Source: Hyphomicrobiales bacterium (GTDB taxonomy: Bacteria > Pseudomonadota > Alphaproteobacteria > Rhizobiales > Beijerinckiaceae). Taken from it: a stretch of DNA of 14,455 bases. The notes below the pieces were generated by a model. The model saw only the letters and a list, made by a program, of their open reading frames with translations. It did not search any database and was not told the origin of the DNA. Below, piece after piece: positions 6,629 to 13,900 of this stretch (the first letter of the stretch is position 1; the number at the start of each line of letters is the position of its first letter). The stretch spans positions 1-14,455 of the forward strand of contig CANCAR010000049.1 in the NCBI GenBank assembly GCA_947374125.1, written 5' to 3'. The translations under genes and the position numbers were made by a program.

Positions 6629-8008
6629 TCAGATTTTTTCAGAATTCCAGCGACGTTCAATCCGAGCAACGACGCGGAAGGCAGCATACACGCCCGCTAC
6701 CCCAAAGAGTACCGCACCAACGCCCTGCCCTATCAGCGCCCCTTTGACACCCCACAACTGAACGCCCACGAGTGCGAAAGGGATTGTGCCAATGGTCGAT
6801 TTTCCCCAGTTAAACGCAGTCGCCAAAGCGGGTGCACCGAGATTATTGAACGAGGCATTGGCAACAAATAAGGCCGCGTGGAAAATCCAAGTTCCGGCGA
6901 GGACGACGCAAAAGAAGGAAACGAGATCAGCCGTACCTGGAGTGGCGTGAAAGATGAACGATATCCAATCCCGCGTTAGCGCCAAAACCACCCAGGCAAA
7001 AACAACCGCCAAAGCCGAGATCACAAGACTATCCACCAAGGTACCGCGAACACGCGCGATGTTTCGGGCTCCAAGATTTTGCCCAATAATCGGTCCAACA
7101 GCCCCTGAAAGCGCGAAGATCGACCCAAAAGCAACCGGAATGAGCCGGGTAATGATCGCGTTGGCAGCCACTGCTTCATCCCCAAACGGGGCCAAAACAG
7201 CGGTCATGAACGCGCCAGCAACGGGAGCTGCGAGATTGGTGAGTACCGCCGGTAAAGCGATGGCGAAAAGCGGCATGAAGTCTTCGACCACCTGCAACGC
7301 GGTTGGACGCTTAACGAGATCATGCACGCGAACGGCGCCATAAAGGCCAACGGCACAAAACACCAAGCGCGAGAGTACGGTCGCGATGGCTGCCCCATCG
7401 GTGCCCAACCCCAAGCCAAAAATAAGAATAGGATCGATAAAGGCCGAAGCAATACCGCCAGAAAGCGTCACATACATGGATCGTTTTGCATCGCCGACGG
7501 AACGCAAAACGCCCGACAACGCCATGCCATAGCCTAAAAAGACGTTCGAAGGCATCGCGATCATCAAAAACCGGTAGGCAACCTCGTGGGTGTCCCCCGT
7601 TGCGCCCATCAAGGTTAAAAGCGGGTTCAAAGTGAGCATGATCAACACCGACATCGCAAGCGCAGCCAGTGCCGATAGGATAGAAGTGGTCCCCGATAAC
7701 CGCCTTGCCCGCTCGCGTTCTCGCGCGCCCAAGGCCCGCGAGACCAGCGCTGATAAGCCGATCATCATCCCCACATTAGCGGAGGTTGCGAAAAACATCA
7801 CGGCGGTGGCGTAACCGACCCCAGCCGTAAAATTCACATTGCCGAGCCACGAAATGTACAAAAGTGACAGCAAATCGACCGCAAAGATCGAGATCAGTCC
7901 GACCGCGCCAGAGGCGGACATCACGAGCACATGCCGCTTGATCGAGCCCTTGGTGAATTTGCCAACCTCCTCTTTCGCTTTGGCAGGTTGAGCAATGGCA
8001 TCGTTCAT
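6629..8008 (-). CDS. MATE family multidrug/toxin exporter (459 aa)
   Basis: Inner-membrane antiporter of the multidrug and toxic compound extrusion family, expected to expel cationic drugs or metabolites against a Na+ or H+ gradient; the substrate cannot be read from sequence. The protein shows about 12 hydrophobic segments in two similar halves. N-lobe features include GLISIFAVDLLSLLYISWLGN and VGMMIGLSALVSRALGARER, a typical MATE loop; the second half has VGPIIGQNLGARNIARVRG at the equivalent place, reflecting the internal repeat. The ATG at 8008 (MNDAIAQPAK) was chosen; an in-frame GTG at 8041 would add 11 polar residues. It follows the HAD hydrolase gene by 72 nt and precedes the DUF937-like gene by 21 nt on the same strand, suggesting an operon. 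No local regulator gene is seen. Confidence 0.9.
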   Translation of the reverse strand: MNDAIAQPAKAKEEVGKFTKGSIKRHVLVMSASGAVGLISIFAVDLLSLLYISWLGNVNFTAGVGYATAVMFFATSANVGMMIGLSALVSRALGARERERARRLSGTTSILSALAALAMSVLIMLTLNPLLTLMGATGDTHEVAYRFLMIAMPSNVFLGYGMALSGVLRSVGDAKRSMYVTLSGGIASAFIDPILIFGLGLGTDGAAIATVLSRLVFCAVGLYGAVRVHDLVKRPTALQVVEDFMPLFAIALPAVLTNLAAPVAGAFMTAVLAPFGDEAVAANAIITRLIPVAFGSIFALSGAVGPIIGQNLGARNIARVRGTLVDSLVISALAVVFAWVVLALTRDWISFIFHATPGTADLVSFFCVVLAGTWIFHAALFVANASFNNLGAPALATAFNWGKSTIGTIPFALVGVQLWGVKGALIGQGVGAVLFGVAGVYAAFRVVARIERRWNSEKI

Positions 8009-8080
8009 GGCGTATCTTTCACGTGATTCTGTAGGCGCCACTTTATCCGGCGTTGATCAATTGGCGAATGAAAAAGCATG

Positions 8081-8692
8081 TCAGACGACAATGCCTTTAG
8101 CAATGAGCGCCTCAACCAACCCAACCTTGCCGGAAAAAACGTGGCCAGAAAGGCCAGCCCTGAGCGCGCCATCAATATTCTCAGGCCTATCATCGGTAAA
8201 AAAGCACTCTTCCGGAGCCACGCCTATCGCTTTGCAAACCGTAAAAAAACAAGCTGGATCCGGCTTGGCTGATCCAAGCCTTGCCGAAACATAAAGATGA
8301 TGACCAAACACGGGCACGATTTCCGGAAAAAGTTCACCCATACTTTCCGCGACCAAATGGTCATTATTGGTCAGCAAGGCGACCTGCATCCGCGTTTTAA
8401 GGGCTGTCACCAAGTCTAGCATTTCGGGAAACATAGGCATCGCTGCCTTTCGGGCGGCAATCCATTCCGCTCGGGTTAAAGAGAAACCAAGACGACGACC
8501 AAATTCGGCGAGATAGTCATCGGCTGAGAATTCGCCTCGGTCTGAACGATCAAGAAAATCCGTCTCCCAAATCGCTTGCCGAACGAAATCGACGGTTCGA
8601 CCAGAAACGGACGCTAAATACTCAATCCGTGTATCGATTTGATAATCACAGAGCACGTCATCCATATCAAAAATTACGCAAGTTATGGCCAT
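8081..8692 (-). CDS. HAD-superfamily hydrolase, subfamily IA (203 aa)
   Basis: Predicted phosphatase acting on an unknown small phosphorylated metabolite in the cytoplasm. All four HAD motifs are present: the nucleophile motif DMDDV with D9 and D11; LLTNN with T108; the lysine K143 in SAKPDP; and the metal-binding FTDDRPEN with D167 and D168. A helical cap region occupies about residues 15-80, as in subfamily IA (beta-phosphoglucomutase or haloacid dehalogenase-like). The residue after the second catalytic Asp is Asp rather than the common Gly. It is the first gene of the leftward HAD-MATE-DUF937 group and is divergent from ispH across 97 nt. The ribosome binding site is weak. Confidence 0.88.
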   Translation of the reverse strand: MAITCVIFDMDDVLCDYQIDTRIEYLASVSGRTVDFVRQAIWETDFLDRSDRGEFSADDYLAEFGRRLGFSLTRAEWIAARKAAMPMFPEMLDLVTALKTRMQVALLTNNDHLVAESMGELFPEIVPVFGHHLYVSARLGSAKPDPACFFTVCKAIGVAPEECFFTDDRPENIDGALRAGLSGHVFSGKVGLVEALIAKGIVV

Positions 8693-8789
8693 ATGTCATT
8701 TTTCTTAAAAAGGAACGCACCACGTCGCTTGACCTCTTGTCGCGCCGCAGACACAAACAGGCAAGATGCAGAATTGAAACAAGAAACCC
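8693..8789. promoter_or_regulatory. divergent intergenic region between the HAD gene and ispH
   Basis: The 97-bp gap must hold promoters for both directions. On the plus strand CTTGACC (8728-8734) resembles an alphaproteobacterial -35 box, but the best positioned -10 (about 8752-8757) is poor, so the ispH promoter is only suggested. The ribosome binding site before ispH (AAGAAA) is also weak. No operator-like repeat is evident. Confidence 0.35.
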
Positions 8790-9752
8790 ATGAACGAGAA
8801 AACGCCCCTAACGATCCTCCTTTGCGCCCCGCGCGGTTTCTGCGCAGGCGTTGTCCGCGCCATCGACGTCGTAGAAACGGCGCTCAAAACCTATGGTGCA
8901 CCCGTTTATGTGCGCCATGAGATCGTTCATAACCGGTTCGTCGTCGATGATCTGAAGCGTAAGGGTGCGATTTTTGTCGAGGAACTCGATGAGATTCCCG
9001 AAACAACTGCGCCCGTCATTTTTTCCGCTCATGGCGTACCCAAATCGGTACCTGAAGCCGCAGCACGACGAAATTTTATGGCGATCGATGCGACCTGCCC
9101 GCTGGTGACGAAAGTCCATCGTGAAGCTGAAATCCACAACAAACGCGGCCGTACGATTTTGCTCGTGGGTCATGCTGGCCATCCAGAAGTCGTTGGCACG
9201 ATGGGGCAATTGCCCGAGGGTGCGGTTCGCCTGATCGAGACCTTGGACGATGTTAGCCAACTTGACGGTTTTGACGGACAAGACTTAGCCTATGTGACGC
9301 AGACAACGCTCTCGGTCGACGATACGCGGGAAATCGTTGACGCATTAAAAGACCGGTTCCCGGCAATTTTCGGCCCCCATAAAGAAGATATTTGCTACGC
9401 AACCACCAACCGGCAAGAAGCGGTCAAACGCGTCGCAAGCCGCTGCGATGCTGTCTTTGTGGTTGGCTCGTTCAATTCATCCAATTCGCAGCGGTTGCGC
9501 GAAGTCGCTGAACGCGAGGGAACCCCGATTGCCCGCCTGATCAACCGCTCTTCTGATATTGACTGGTCGGAACTGGGATCCATCAAAACCATCGGCATTA
9601 CGGCGGGCGCATCGGCTCCTGACATCTTGGTCGAAGAAATCGTCGACGCCTTCTCTGCGCGCTACACCGTTTCGGTTGAAACCGTAACCACAGCCGATGA
9701 AAGCGTTTTCTTTCCCCTGCCGCGCGAATTGCGCGAAAAAGTCGCGGAGTAG
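8790..9752 (+). CDS. ispH: 4-hydroxy-3-methylbut-2-enyl diphosphate reductase IspH (320 aa)
   Basis: Iron-sulfur enzyme of the last MEP-pathway step, reducing HMBPP to IPP and DMAPP, the precursors of the ubiquinone side chain and undecaprenyl phosphate. The three cluster-ligating cysteines are present at C18 (RGFCAG), C103 (DATCPL) and C202 (DICYAT), equivalent to C12, C96 and C197 in E. coli. Substrate-binding residues are also in place: H47 region (RHEIVHN), GHAGHPE with E133, TQTTLS around 171-176, and SFNSSNSQRL. Length is normal. It is followed 3 nt later by thrB and then by overlapping rnhA, an arrangement well known in alphaproteobacteria. Confidence 0.97.
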   Translation: MNEKTPLTILLCAPRGFCAGVVRAIDVVETALKTYGAPVYVRHEIVHNRFVVDDLKRKGAIFVEELDEIPETTAPVIFSAHGVPKSVPEAAARRNFMAIDATCPLVTKVHREAEIHNKRGRTILLVGHAGHPEVVGTMGQLPEGAVRLIETLDDVSQLDGFDGQDLAYVTQTTLSVDDTREIVDALKDRFPAIFGPHKEDICYATTNRQEAVKRVASRCDAVFVVGSFNSSNSQRLREVAEREGTPIARLINRSSDIDWSELGSIKTIGITAGASAPDILVEEIVDAFSARYTVSVETVTTADESVFFPLPRELREKVAE

Positions 9753-9755
9753 AGT

Positions 9756-10721
9756 GTGGCCGTTTATACGGAAGTCCCCGATGACGAGCTCGCTCGTTTC
9801 ATTGCAGGATATGATATTGGCGGCGTTCTGGCCCTCAAAGGCATAGCCGAAGGCGTTGAAAACTCGAACTTTCTGCTCCACACCGACGCCGGCTACTTCA
9901 TCCTGACGCTGTATGAAAAGCGCGTGAAGCCAGAAGACTTGCCCTTTTTCATCGATCTGATGGAGCATCTGGCGGCACGCGGCATCACTTGTCCGCAGCC
10001 CGTTCGAAACCGCGCGGGCTCAGCGCTTGGGACGCTGGCAGGCAGGCCTGCCGCCATCGTCACGTTTCTTGAGGGTGTGGGCGTCCAGCGTGCAACGGTT
10101 CCCCATTGCGCAGCCGTTGGCGGTGCGCTCGCCAAGCTTCATATGGCAGGTCGGGACTTCAACGGTAGTCGTGTAAACGCCTTGACGGTCCAAGGCTGGC
10201 GCCCCCTCTACGAGGCCGCAAAAGAGCGGGCCGATACGGTTACACCCGGCCTTGAATCCGCTACTCGCGTAGCACTCGAAGAACTCGAGCAGAACTGGCC
10301 CAAGGGCCTGCCCAGCGGGATCATTCACGCCGATCTCTTCCCCGACAATGTGTTCTTCTTGAAGGGCGAACTTTCCGGGCTGATCGATTTCTACTTCGCT
10401 TGCACGGATTTCTTCGCCTATGACCTCGCCATTGGCATTAACGCCTGGTGTTTTGAAAAAGATGGCTCGTTTAACATCACCAAAGGCCGCGCGATGATTG
10501 CAGGCTACCGCGCCATTCGCCCGCTCGGCCAAGACGAGATCGATGCGCTACCGATTTTATGCCGGGGTGCAGCCTTGCGCTTTATGCTGACCCGGCTTGT
10601 GGATTGGCTCAACGTGCCACCCGGTGCGCTCGTTAAGCCCAAAGACCCGCTCGAATATTATAAGAAGCTCCGCTTCTTCCAAACCTCCCAAAAGGCCAGT
10701 GATTACGGCTTGGATCAATGA
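9756..10721 (+). CDS. thrB: Homoserine kinase, type II (321 aa)
   Basis: Phosphorylates L-homoserine with ATP in threonine biosynthesis. It belongs to the aminoglycoside/choline kinase-like fold, not the GHMP kinase fold of E. coli ThrB. Seen: KGIAEGVENSNFLL (residues 28-41), typical of alphaproteobacterial homoserine kinase; the catalytic Brenner motif H191-x-D193-x4-N198 (HADLFPDN); and the metal-binding D211 in GLIDFYF. Start is GTG at 9756, 3 nt after the ispH stop, with GGAG 6 nt upstream inside the ispH tail, indicating coupled translation. The stop overlaps the rnhA start. Related choline or aminoglycoside kinases share the fold, but the N-terminal motif and neighbours favour homoserine kinase. 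Confidence 0.95.
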   Translation: MAVYTEVPDDELARFIAGYDIGGVLALKGIAEGVENSNFLLHTDAGYFILTLYEKRVKPEDLPFFIDLMEHLAARGITCPQPVRNRAGSALGTLAGRPAAIVTFLEGVGVQRATVPHCAAVGGALAKLHMAGRDFNGSRVNALTVQGWRPLYEAAKERADTVTPGLESATRVALEELEQNWPKGLPSGIIHADLFPDNVFFLKGELSGLIDFYFACTDFFAYDLAIGINAWCFEKDGSFNITKGRAMIAGYRAIRPLGQDEIDALPILCRGAALRFMLTRLVDWLNVPPGALVKPKDPLEYYKKLRFFQTSQKASDYGLDQ

Positions 10722-11179
10722 GCGATAGCCAAACCCGAGCGCGCGTTACGCTGTTCACCGATGGGGCCTGCTCAGGCAATCCCGGGCCCGGCGGTTGGGG
10801 CGTGTTGATGATCTATGGCGAAGCCCGCAAAACACTCAACGGCGGCGAGGAACTAACAACCAACAACCGGATGGAACTGATGGCCGCCATTATGGGGTTA
10901 GAGACCTTAAAGCGCCCCTGCTCGGTCGATCTGTGGACCGACAGCCAATACGTCAAACAAGGCATCTCGCAATGGATGCATGGCTGGAAGCGCAATGGCT
11001 GGAAAACCGCCGATAAAAAACCCGTCAAAAACGTCGACCTTTGGCAGCGGCTAGACGAAGCCGTCCAACGCCACGATGTGACATTCCACTGGGTAAAAGG
11101 CCATGCAGGGCATACCGAGAATGAAGAGGTGGATGGGTTGGCACGATTGGGGATGGAACCGTTCAAACCAGCGCGATGA
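10718..11179 (+). CDS. rnhA: Ribonuclease HI (153 aa)
   Basis: Cleaves the RNA strand of RNA-DNA hybrids in replication and R-loop removal. All catalytic residues are present with a constant offset of five from E. coli: D15 (FTDGACSGNPGPGGWG), E53 (NNRMELMA), D75 (WTDSQYV), H129 (KGHAGH) and D139 (EEVDGLAR). The basic handle region with W86, W90, K91 and W95 is also present, as in E. coli-type enzymes. The gene overlaps thrB as ATGA and closes the ispH-thrB-rnhA operon. A palindromic repeat begins 8 nt after its stop. Confidence 0.97.
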   Translation: MSDSQTRARVTLFTDGACSGNPGPGGWGVLMIYGEARKTLNGGEELTTNNRMELMAAIMGLETLKRPCSVDLWTDSQYVKQGISQWMHGWKRNGWKTADKKPVKNVDLWQRLDEAVQRHDVTFHWVKGHAGHTENEEVDGLARLGMEPFKPAR

Positions 11180-11187
11180 CATCAATT

Positions 11188-11361
11188 CCGTCATTGCGAA
11201 CGACAGTGAAGCAAACCAGCTAGCGGTTGTTATTAAAGCTCAGAGGTAAGATAGTGCTTTAATTACTTGTATCAGCTGGATTGCTTCGCATTCGTCACTC
11301 AAAACGATTCACGGGATCGTTTTGTTCGCTTCGCGAACCGTTCCTCACCTCGCAAGGACGG
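11188..11361. repeat. composite palindromic intergenic repeat with nested hairpins
   Basis: This fills most of the 300-bp gene-free stretch 11180-11479. Outer arms 11188-11199 and 11350-11361 pair at 11 of 12 positions (CCGTCATTGCGA against TCGCAAGGACGG). Middle arms 11208-11221 and 11274-11287 pair at 13 of 14 (GAAGCAAACCAGCT against AGCTGGATTGCTTC). An inner hairpin pairs 11232-11239 with 11256-11263 perfectly (8 bp). The right arm carries about 54 extra bases, holding a separate perfect 9-bp hairpin (11300-11308 with 11316-11324) and the palindrome TTCGCGAA (11330-11337). The words GTCATTGCGA and GGATTGCTTCG belong, from memory, to a dispersed palindromic repeat seen between genes in many bacteria. 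It may act as a 3' structure for the rnhA operon; no T-tract follows. The remaining bases to 11479 show only a CTATAT (11449-11454) without a matching -35 box. Confidence 0.7.
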
Positions 11362-11479
11362 TGGTAATTTGGCCACTTTCAACATCGGCTCCCCGCTTCC
11401 CTTACCAATTTGTCACAAAGCCGCCATGGTCTCGGGCGAGTCTCCTTCCTATATGTAAGAAACACGGGAGACCCACACC

Positions 11480-12238
11480 ATGAACTCTGATGAAAAGCAG
11501 CTGCTCGCTTCCCTCTTCGAACGCGTGCGTACGGCCTCAACAGCTCCTCGCGACGCTGAAGCGGAAGCATTGATTACAACCGCCGTTCGCGAACAGCCTT
11601 ATGCGCCCTATCTTTTGGCGCAAACCGTCTTGCTGCAAGAGCAGGCCCTGAAGGCAGCAGATGCGCGGCTCCATGAGCTTGAGGGCAAAATCGCAAGCCT
11701 CGAACAAGCAAAAGCCGAACCTGCCCCTAGCTTTTTAGGCAGCATCGGAACCTCCCTTTTCAGCAGCGGAAAAACCGCAAGCGGTGTCCCTTCGGTAGGC
11801 GTAGCACCACCCTCCCAACCGCAGCCAGCCCCAAGCGTTTGGGGCCAACCGCGGCAAGCCCAACAGTCTAATTTCGCGCCACAACCGAATTACGCGCCTC
11901 AACCCGGCTACGCTCTGCAACAGGGCTTTGGTGGCGGTAGCTTTCTGCAAAGCGCTATGACAACCGCCGCAGGCGTCGCGGGTGGTGCATTGCTTTTCCA
12001 AGGTATCTCCTCGCTATTCCATTCAGGTAGTGGGTATGGCGGAGGTTTTGCTGGTGGTGCTCCGGTTGTAAACGAAACGATCAACGAGACCGTCAATAAT
12101 TATGCAGCGCCCGAGGCGCATCCGACATCGGATGCCAACTGGGAGTCTGGCGGAGACGCGGCTGATCCAAGCTATCAAGAAGCCTCTTATGACGACAGCT
12201 CCTTTGATACAGGCTCCGACGATGGCGGCTTCGCTTAA
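11480..12238 (+). CDS. DUF2076 domain-containing protein (252 aa)
   Basis: Member of the DUF2076 (COG3416) family, function unknown. Seen: an N-terminal helical part (residues 1-52) starting MNSDEKQLLASLFERV and including QPYAPYLLAQTVLLQEQAL; a likely short coiled coil to about 77; a Pro/Gln-rich linker (about 78-148) ending in three six-residue repeats of the type NFAPQP at 131-148; a Gly-rich hydrophobic stretch (FLQSAMTTAAGVAGGALLFQGISSLF, about 153-178); and an acidic, Ser-rich tail. There is no signal peptide, although the hydrophobic stretch might touch a membrane. The ATG has GGGAG 9 nt upstream. It stands alone, bounded upstream by the palindromic repeat and downstream by a terminator-like hairpin. 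Confidence 0.88.
   Translation: MNSDEKQLLASLFERVRTASTAPRDAEAEALITTAVREQPYAPYLLAQTVLLQEQALKAADARLHELEGKIASLEQAKAEPAPSFLGSIGTSLFSSGKTASGVPSVGVAPPSQPQPAPSVWGQPRQAQQSNFAPQPNYAPQPGYALQQGFGGGSFLQSAMTTAAGVAGGALLFQGISSLFHSGSGYGGGFAGGAPVVNETINETVNNYAAPEAHPTSDANWESGGDAADPSYQEASYDDSSFDTGSDDGGFA
11870..11923 (+). repeat. three tandem 18-bp units inside the DUF2076 gene
   Basis: Three in-frame imperfect copies encode NFAPQP, NYAPQP and GYALQQ, at 11870-11887, 11888-11905 and 11906-11923. They extend the flexible Pro/Gln linker. Such short in-frame units commonly vary in number between strains. Confidence 0.6.
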
Positions 12239-12275
12239 GCGCTAGCACCTTTCCCATTTCACGAAACCATGCCAG

Positions 12276-12302
12276 AAGGGCGGGCCCATTGGACCCGCTC
12301 TT
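12276..12302 (+). terminator. terminator-like hairpin after the DUF2076 gene
   Basis: AAGGGCGGG (12276-12284) pairs with CCCGCTCTT (12294-12302), nine base pairs with one G-U, around a nine-base loop. The T-rich end falls inside the right arm and only one further T follows, so efficiency is uncertain, but the form resembles alphaproteobacterial intrinsic terminators. It ends 3 nt before the next start codon. Confidence 0.55.
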
Positions 12303-12305
12303 TGC

Positions 12306-12842
12306 ATGACCGCTCTCCACCTCCCTGACCATCTCACCTTCCGACCCGGTCGCGATTCCGATGGCGCAGGAATGTCGGCGCTCATCGCGCGGATTTTTGC
12401 CGATTACGAAAACTGCCCTTTTGTTCCGGAAGAGTTTCCCGAACTCGCCGCTCCCGCCACCCATTACGGCCAAAAAAAACGCGGTCAGCTTTGGGTAATT
12501 GAGGATGCGCAAGCCGATGCTGCAACGAATATTCTCGGCTCGATTGCCATAACGCCTACCTTTAAACCCGGCGTGGCTGAGCTATTCAAAGTCTATCTCT
12601 CGCATAGTCTACGAGGCACAGGCGTCGCCGCAACACTCCTTAACAAAGCACTTGATTGGGCGGGCGCATCGGGCTCTCATTCCGTCGTCCTTTGGACCGA
12701 TACACGATTTTTGGGCGGTCATCGCTTTTACGAGAAGAACGGATTTGTTCGAATACCCGGCATTCGTGCGCTGCACGACGCCGCCAGCACCTTTGAATTC
12801 GGTTACTTACTCTCCCTCTCCAATAATCCGGTGCACCCATGA
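12306..12842 (+). CDS. GNAT family N-acetyltransferase (178 aa)
   Basis: Predicted acetyl-CoA-dependent acetyltransferase; the acceptor is unknown. Seen: the N-terminal strand-helix (LTFRPGRDSDGAGMSALIARIFADY, about residues 10-34); the acetyl-CoA-binding motif around SHSLRGTGVAATLLNKALDWA (about 99-119, with the R-x-x-G-x-G/A pattern); and the C-terminal FYEKNGFVRIPG, typical of GNAT motif B. No Shine-Dalgarno precedes the ATG, and the terminator-like hairpin ends just upstream. No alternative upstream start exists before an in-frame TAG at 12243, and the next ATG (12372) would cut off the first strand. The stop overlaps the EamA gene as ATGA, so the two are probably co-expressed. Confidence 0.85.
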   Translation: MTALHLPDHLTFRPGRDSDGAGMSALIARIFADYENCPFVPEEFPELAAPATHYGQKKRGQLWVIEDAQADAATNILGSIAITPTFKPGVAELFKVYLSHSLRGTGVAATLLNKALDWAGASGSHSVVLWTDTRFLGGHRFYEKNGFVRIPGIRALHDAASTFEFGYLLSLSNNPVHP

Positions 12843-13756
12843 AGCCCGCACTCAGGCACGATCTATCGGCCGGCCCGATCCTGCTGGCCTGCCTCGGCGT
12901 GTTTCTATTGACCGTCATGGACAGTCTCGCCAAAGAGCTAAGCCAAAGGCATGCAACCATTGATGTGGTTGCGATCCGGTATGTATCGGGTCTGTTTTGG
13001 TCAGGCCTTGTCGCTCTCTTTATCCGGCCTCCGCTACCCGACGGCGACATGGTTCGCGCGCACGCGGTACGTGCCGTCTTTTTCGGGGCAACGAGTTTTC
13101 TATTCTTTTACGCCCTCAAGGTGCTCCCCATCGTTGAAACGATGGTGTTCACCTATGTATCGCCAATCTTCATGGCGCTGCTCGGCCGTATAGTGCTGAA
13201 AGAGAAGGTTCATCCTTCAACCGCTTTTGCGATTTTGATCAGTTTTGCTGGCGTTCTCGTCATCGCAGGCGGAAAGAGCGGTGGATCCTTCAGCCTTTCG
13301 GGCGATCTCATCGGCATTTTCGCCGCCCTTGGCTCATCGGCAACCTACGCCCTATCCATGGTATTGCTCAGAGCCCGCACCGGAACAGACGCGATTGCCA
13401 CCATCGTCGTGCTGCAAACCGTTCTAGCCTCTATCCTCATTTTGCCCATCGCCTTTATCATGGGCGATCCAATAGGAGCTATCACATCGGATTGGCCACT
13501 CGCGCTTATCGTCGGACTGCTCGGAACGACTGGGCAATTCGCTATGGCGTATGCTTTGCGTTCAGCTCCCGCCGCGCGCGTTGGGGTAGTGGATTATACC
13601 AGCCTGATTTGGGCCAGCATTATCGGTATGGTTGTTTTTGCCGAATGGCCCGGAATAACGGTCTATGCTGGCGCCGCGCTGATTATTCTCGCGTCATTTC
13701 TGCTTCTTAGACAAAAGAAAACGTTGCCAGCACACGAGCTGCCGTCCAATCCATAA
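12839..13756 (+). CDS. EamA-family (DMT superfamily) transporter (305 aa)
   Basis: Inner-membrane protein of the drug/metabolite transporter superfamily with two EamA repeats and about ten hydrophobic helices. The first half includes GPILLACLGVFLLTVMDSLAKELS, the conserved RYVSGLFW and ATSFLFFYALKVLPIVETMVFTYVSPIFMALLGRIVLKEKV. The second half includes GDLIGIFAALGSSATYALSMVLLRA and VGVVDYTSLIWASIIGMVVFAEWP. Members export amino acids, metabolites or nucleotide sugars; the substrate here cannot be read from sequence. The ATG overlaps the GNAT stop, and the pair could act on one metabolite (acetylate, then export), which is inference. No terminator is evident before the groESL control region, only a short T-run after the stop. 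Confidence 0.9.
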   Translation: MKPALRHDLSAGPILLACLGVFLLTVMDSLAKELSQRHATIDVVAIRYVSGLFWSGLVALFIRPPLPDGDMVRAHAVRAVFFGATSFLFFYALKVLPIVETMVFTYVSPIFMALLGRIVLKEKVHPSTAFAILISFAGVLVIAGGKSGGSFSLSGDLIGIFAALGSSATYALSMVLLRARTGTDAIATIVVLQTVLASILILPIAFIMGDPIGAITSDWPLALIVGLLGTTGQFAMAYALRSAPAARVGVVDYTSLIWASIIGMVVFAEWPGITVYAGAALIILASFLLLRQKKTLPAHELPSNP

Positions 13757-13771
13757 TTTTTTGGGCAAACG

Positions 13772-13800
13772 CTTGACACAGCCCAGCCCCGCACCTATCT
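13772..13800 (+). promoter_or_regulatory. probable heat-shock-type promoter of groESL
   Basis: CTTGACA (13772-13778), a 15-nt spacer and CCTATCT (13794-13800) fit both the alphaproteobacterial housekeeping pattern and the RpoH pattern. The transcription start would be near 13807, placing the CIRCE element in the first transcribed bases. Whether RpoH really uses it cannot be settled by eye. Confidence 0.65.
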
Positions 13801-13810
13801 CAACCTGCGT

Positions 13811-13843
13811 GTGTTAGCACTCTCTATGAATGAGTGCTAACAC
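13811..13843. promoter_or_regulatory. CIRCE element (HrcA operator)
   Basis: The arms TTAGCACTC (13814-13822) and GAGTGCTAA (13832-13840), with a nine-base spacer, are an exact match to the CIRCE consensus. The palindrome extends three more bases on each side (GTG/CAC), giving 12-bp perfect arms. HrcA bound here represses groESL at normal temperature; hrcA itself is not in this window. Confidence 0.96.
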
Positions 13844-13900
13844 CCTTGCATTCAGGCAAAAGCCTTTAAACGCATCGATCAACGATTAAGGAAGCGAAAC

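Noticed and set aside
8808..9281. 157-codon open frame on the minus strand within ispH
   Set aside because: It lies wholly opposite a certain gene, has no recognisable domain or ribosome binding site, and follows from the codon bias of ispH.
9477..9968. 163-codon minus-strand frame spanning the ispH-thrB junction
   Set aside because: It crosses two well-supported plus-strand genes and shows no protein-like motifs.
10020..10532. 170-codon open frame on the minus strand within thrB
   Set aside because: Antisense to a certain gene with all motifs intact; the translation has no family features.
11188..11361. CRISPR array or tRNA gene as explanation of the repeats
   Set aside because: The arms are inverted, not direct regularly spaced repeats, and there is no cloverleaf with TTC/anticodon arms.
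11410..11454. TTGTCA and CTATAT as a promoter for the DUF2076 gene
   Set aside because: The spacing is 33 nt, far outside the usual 16-19, and no better -35 box lies before CTATAT.
11267..11458. 63-codon frame in the intergenic repeat
   Set aside because: It lies inside the palindromic repeat, lacks a ribosome binding site, and its composition follows the repeat.
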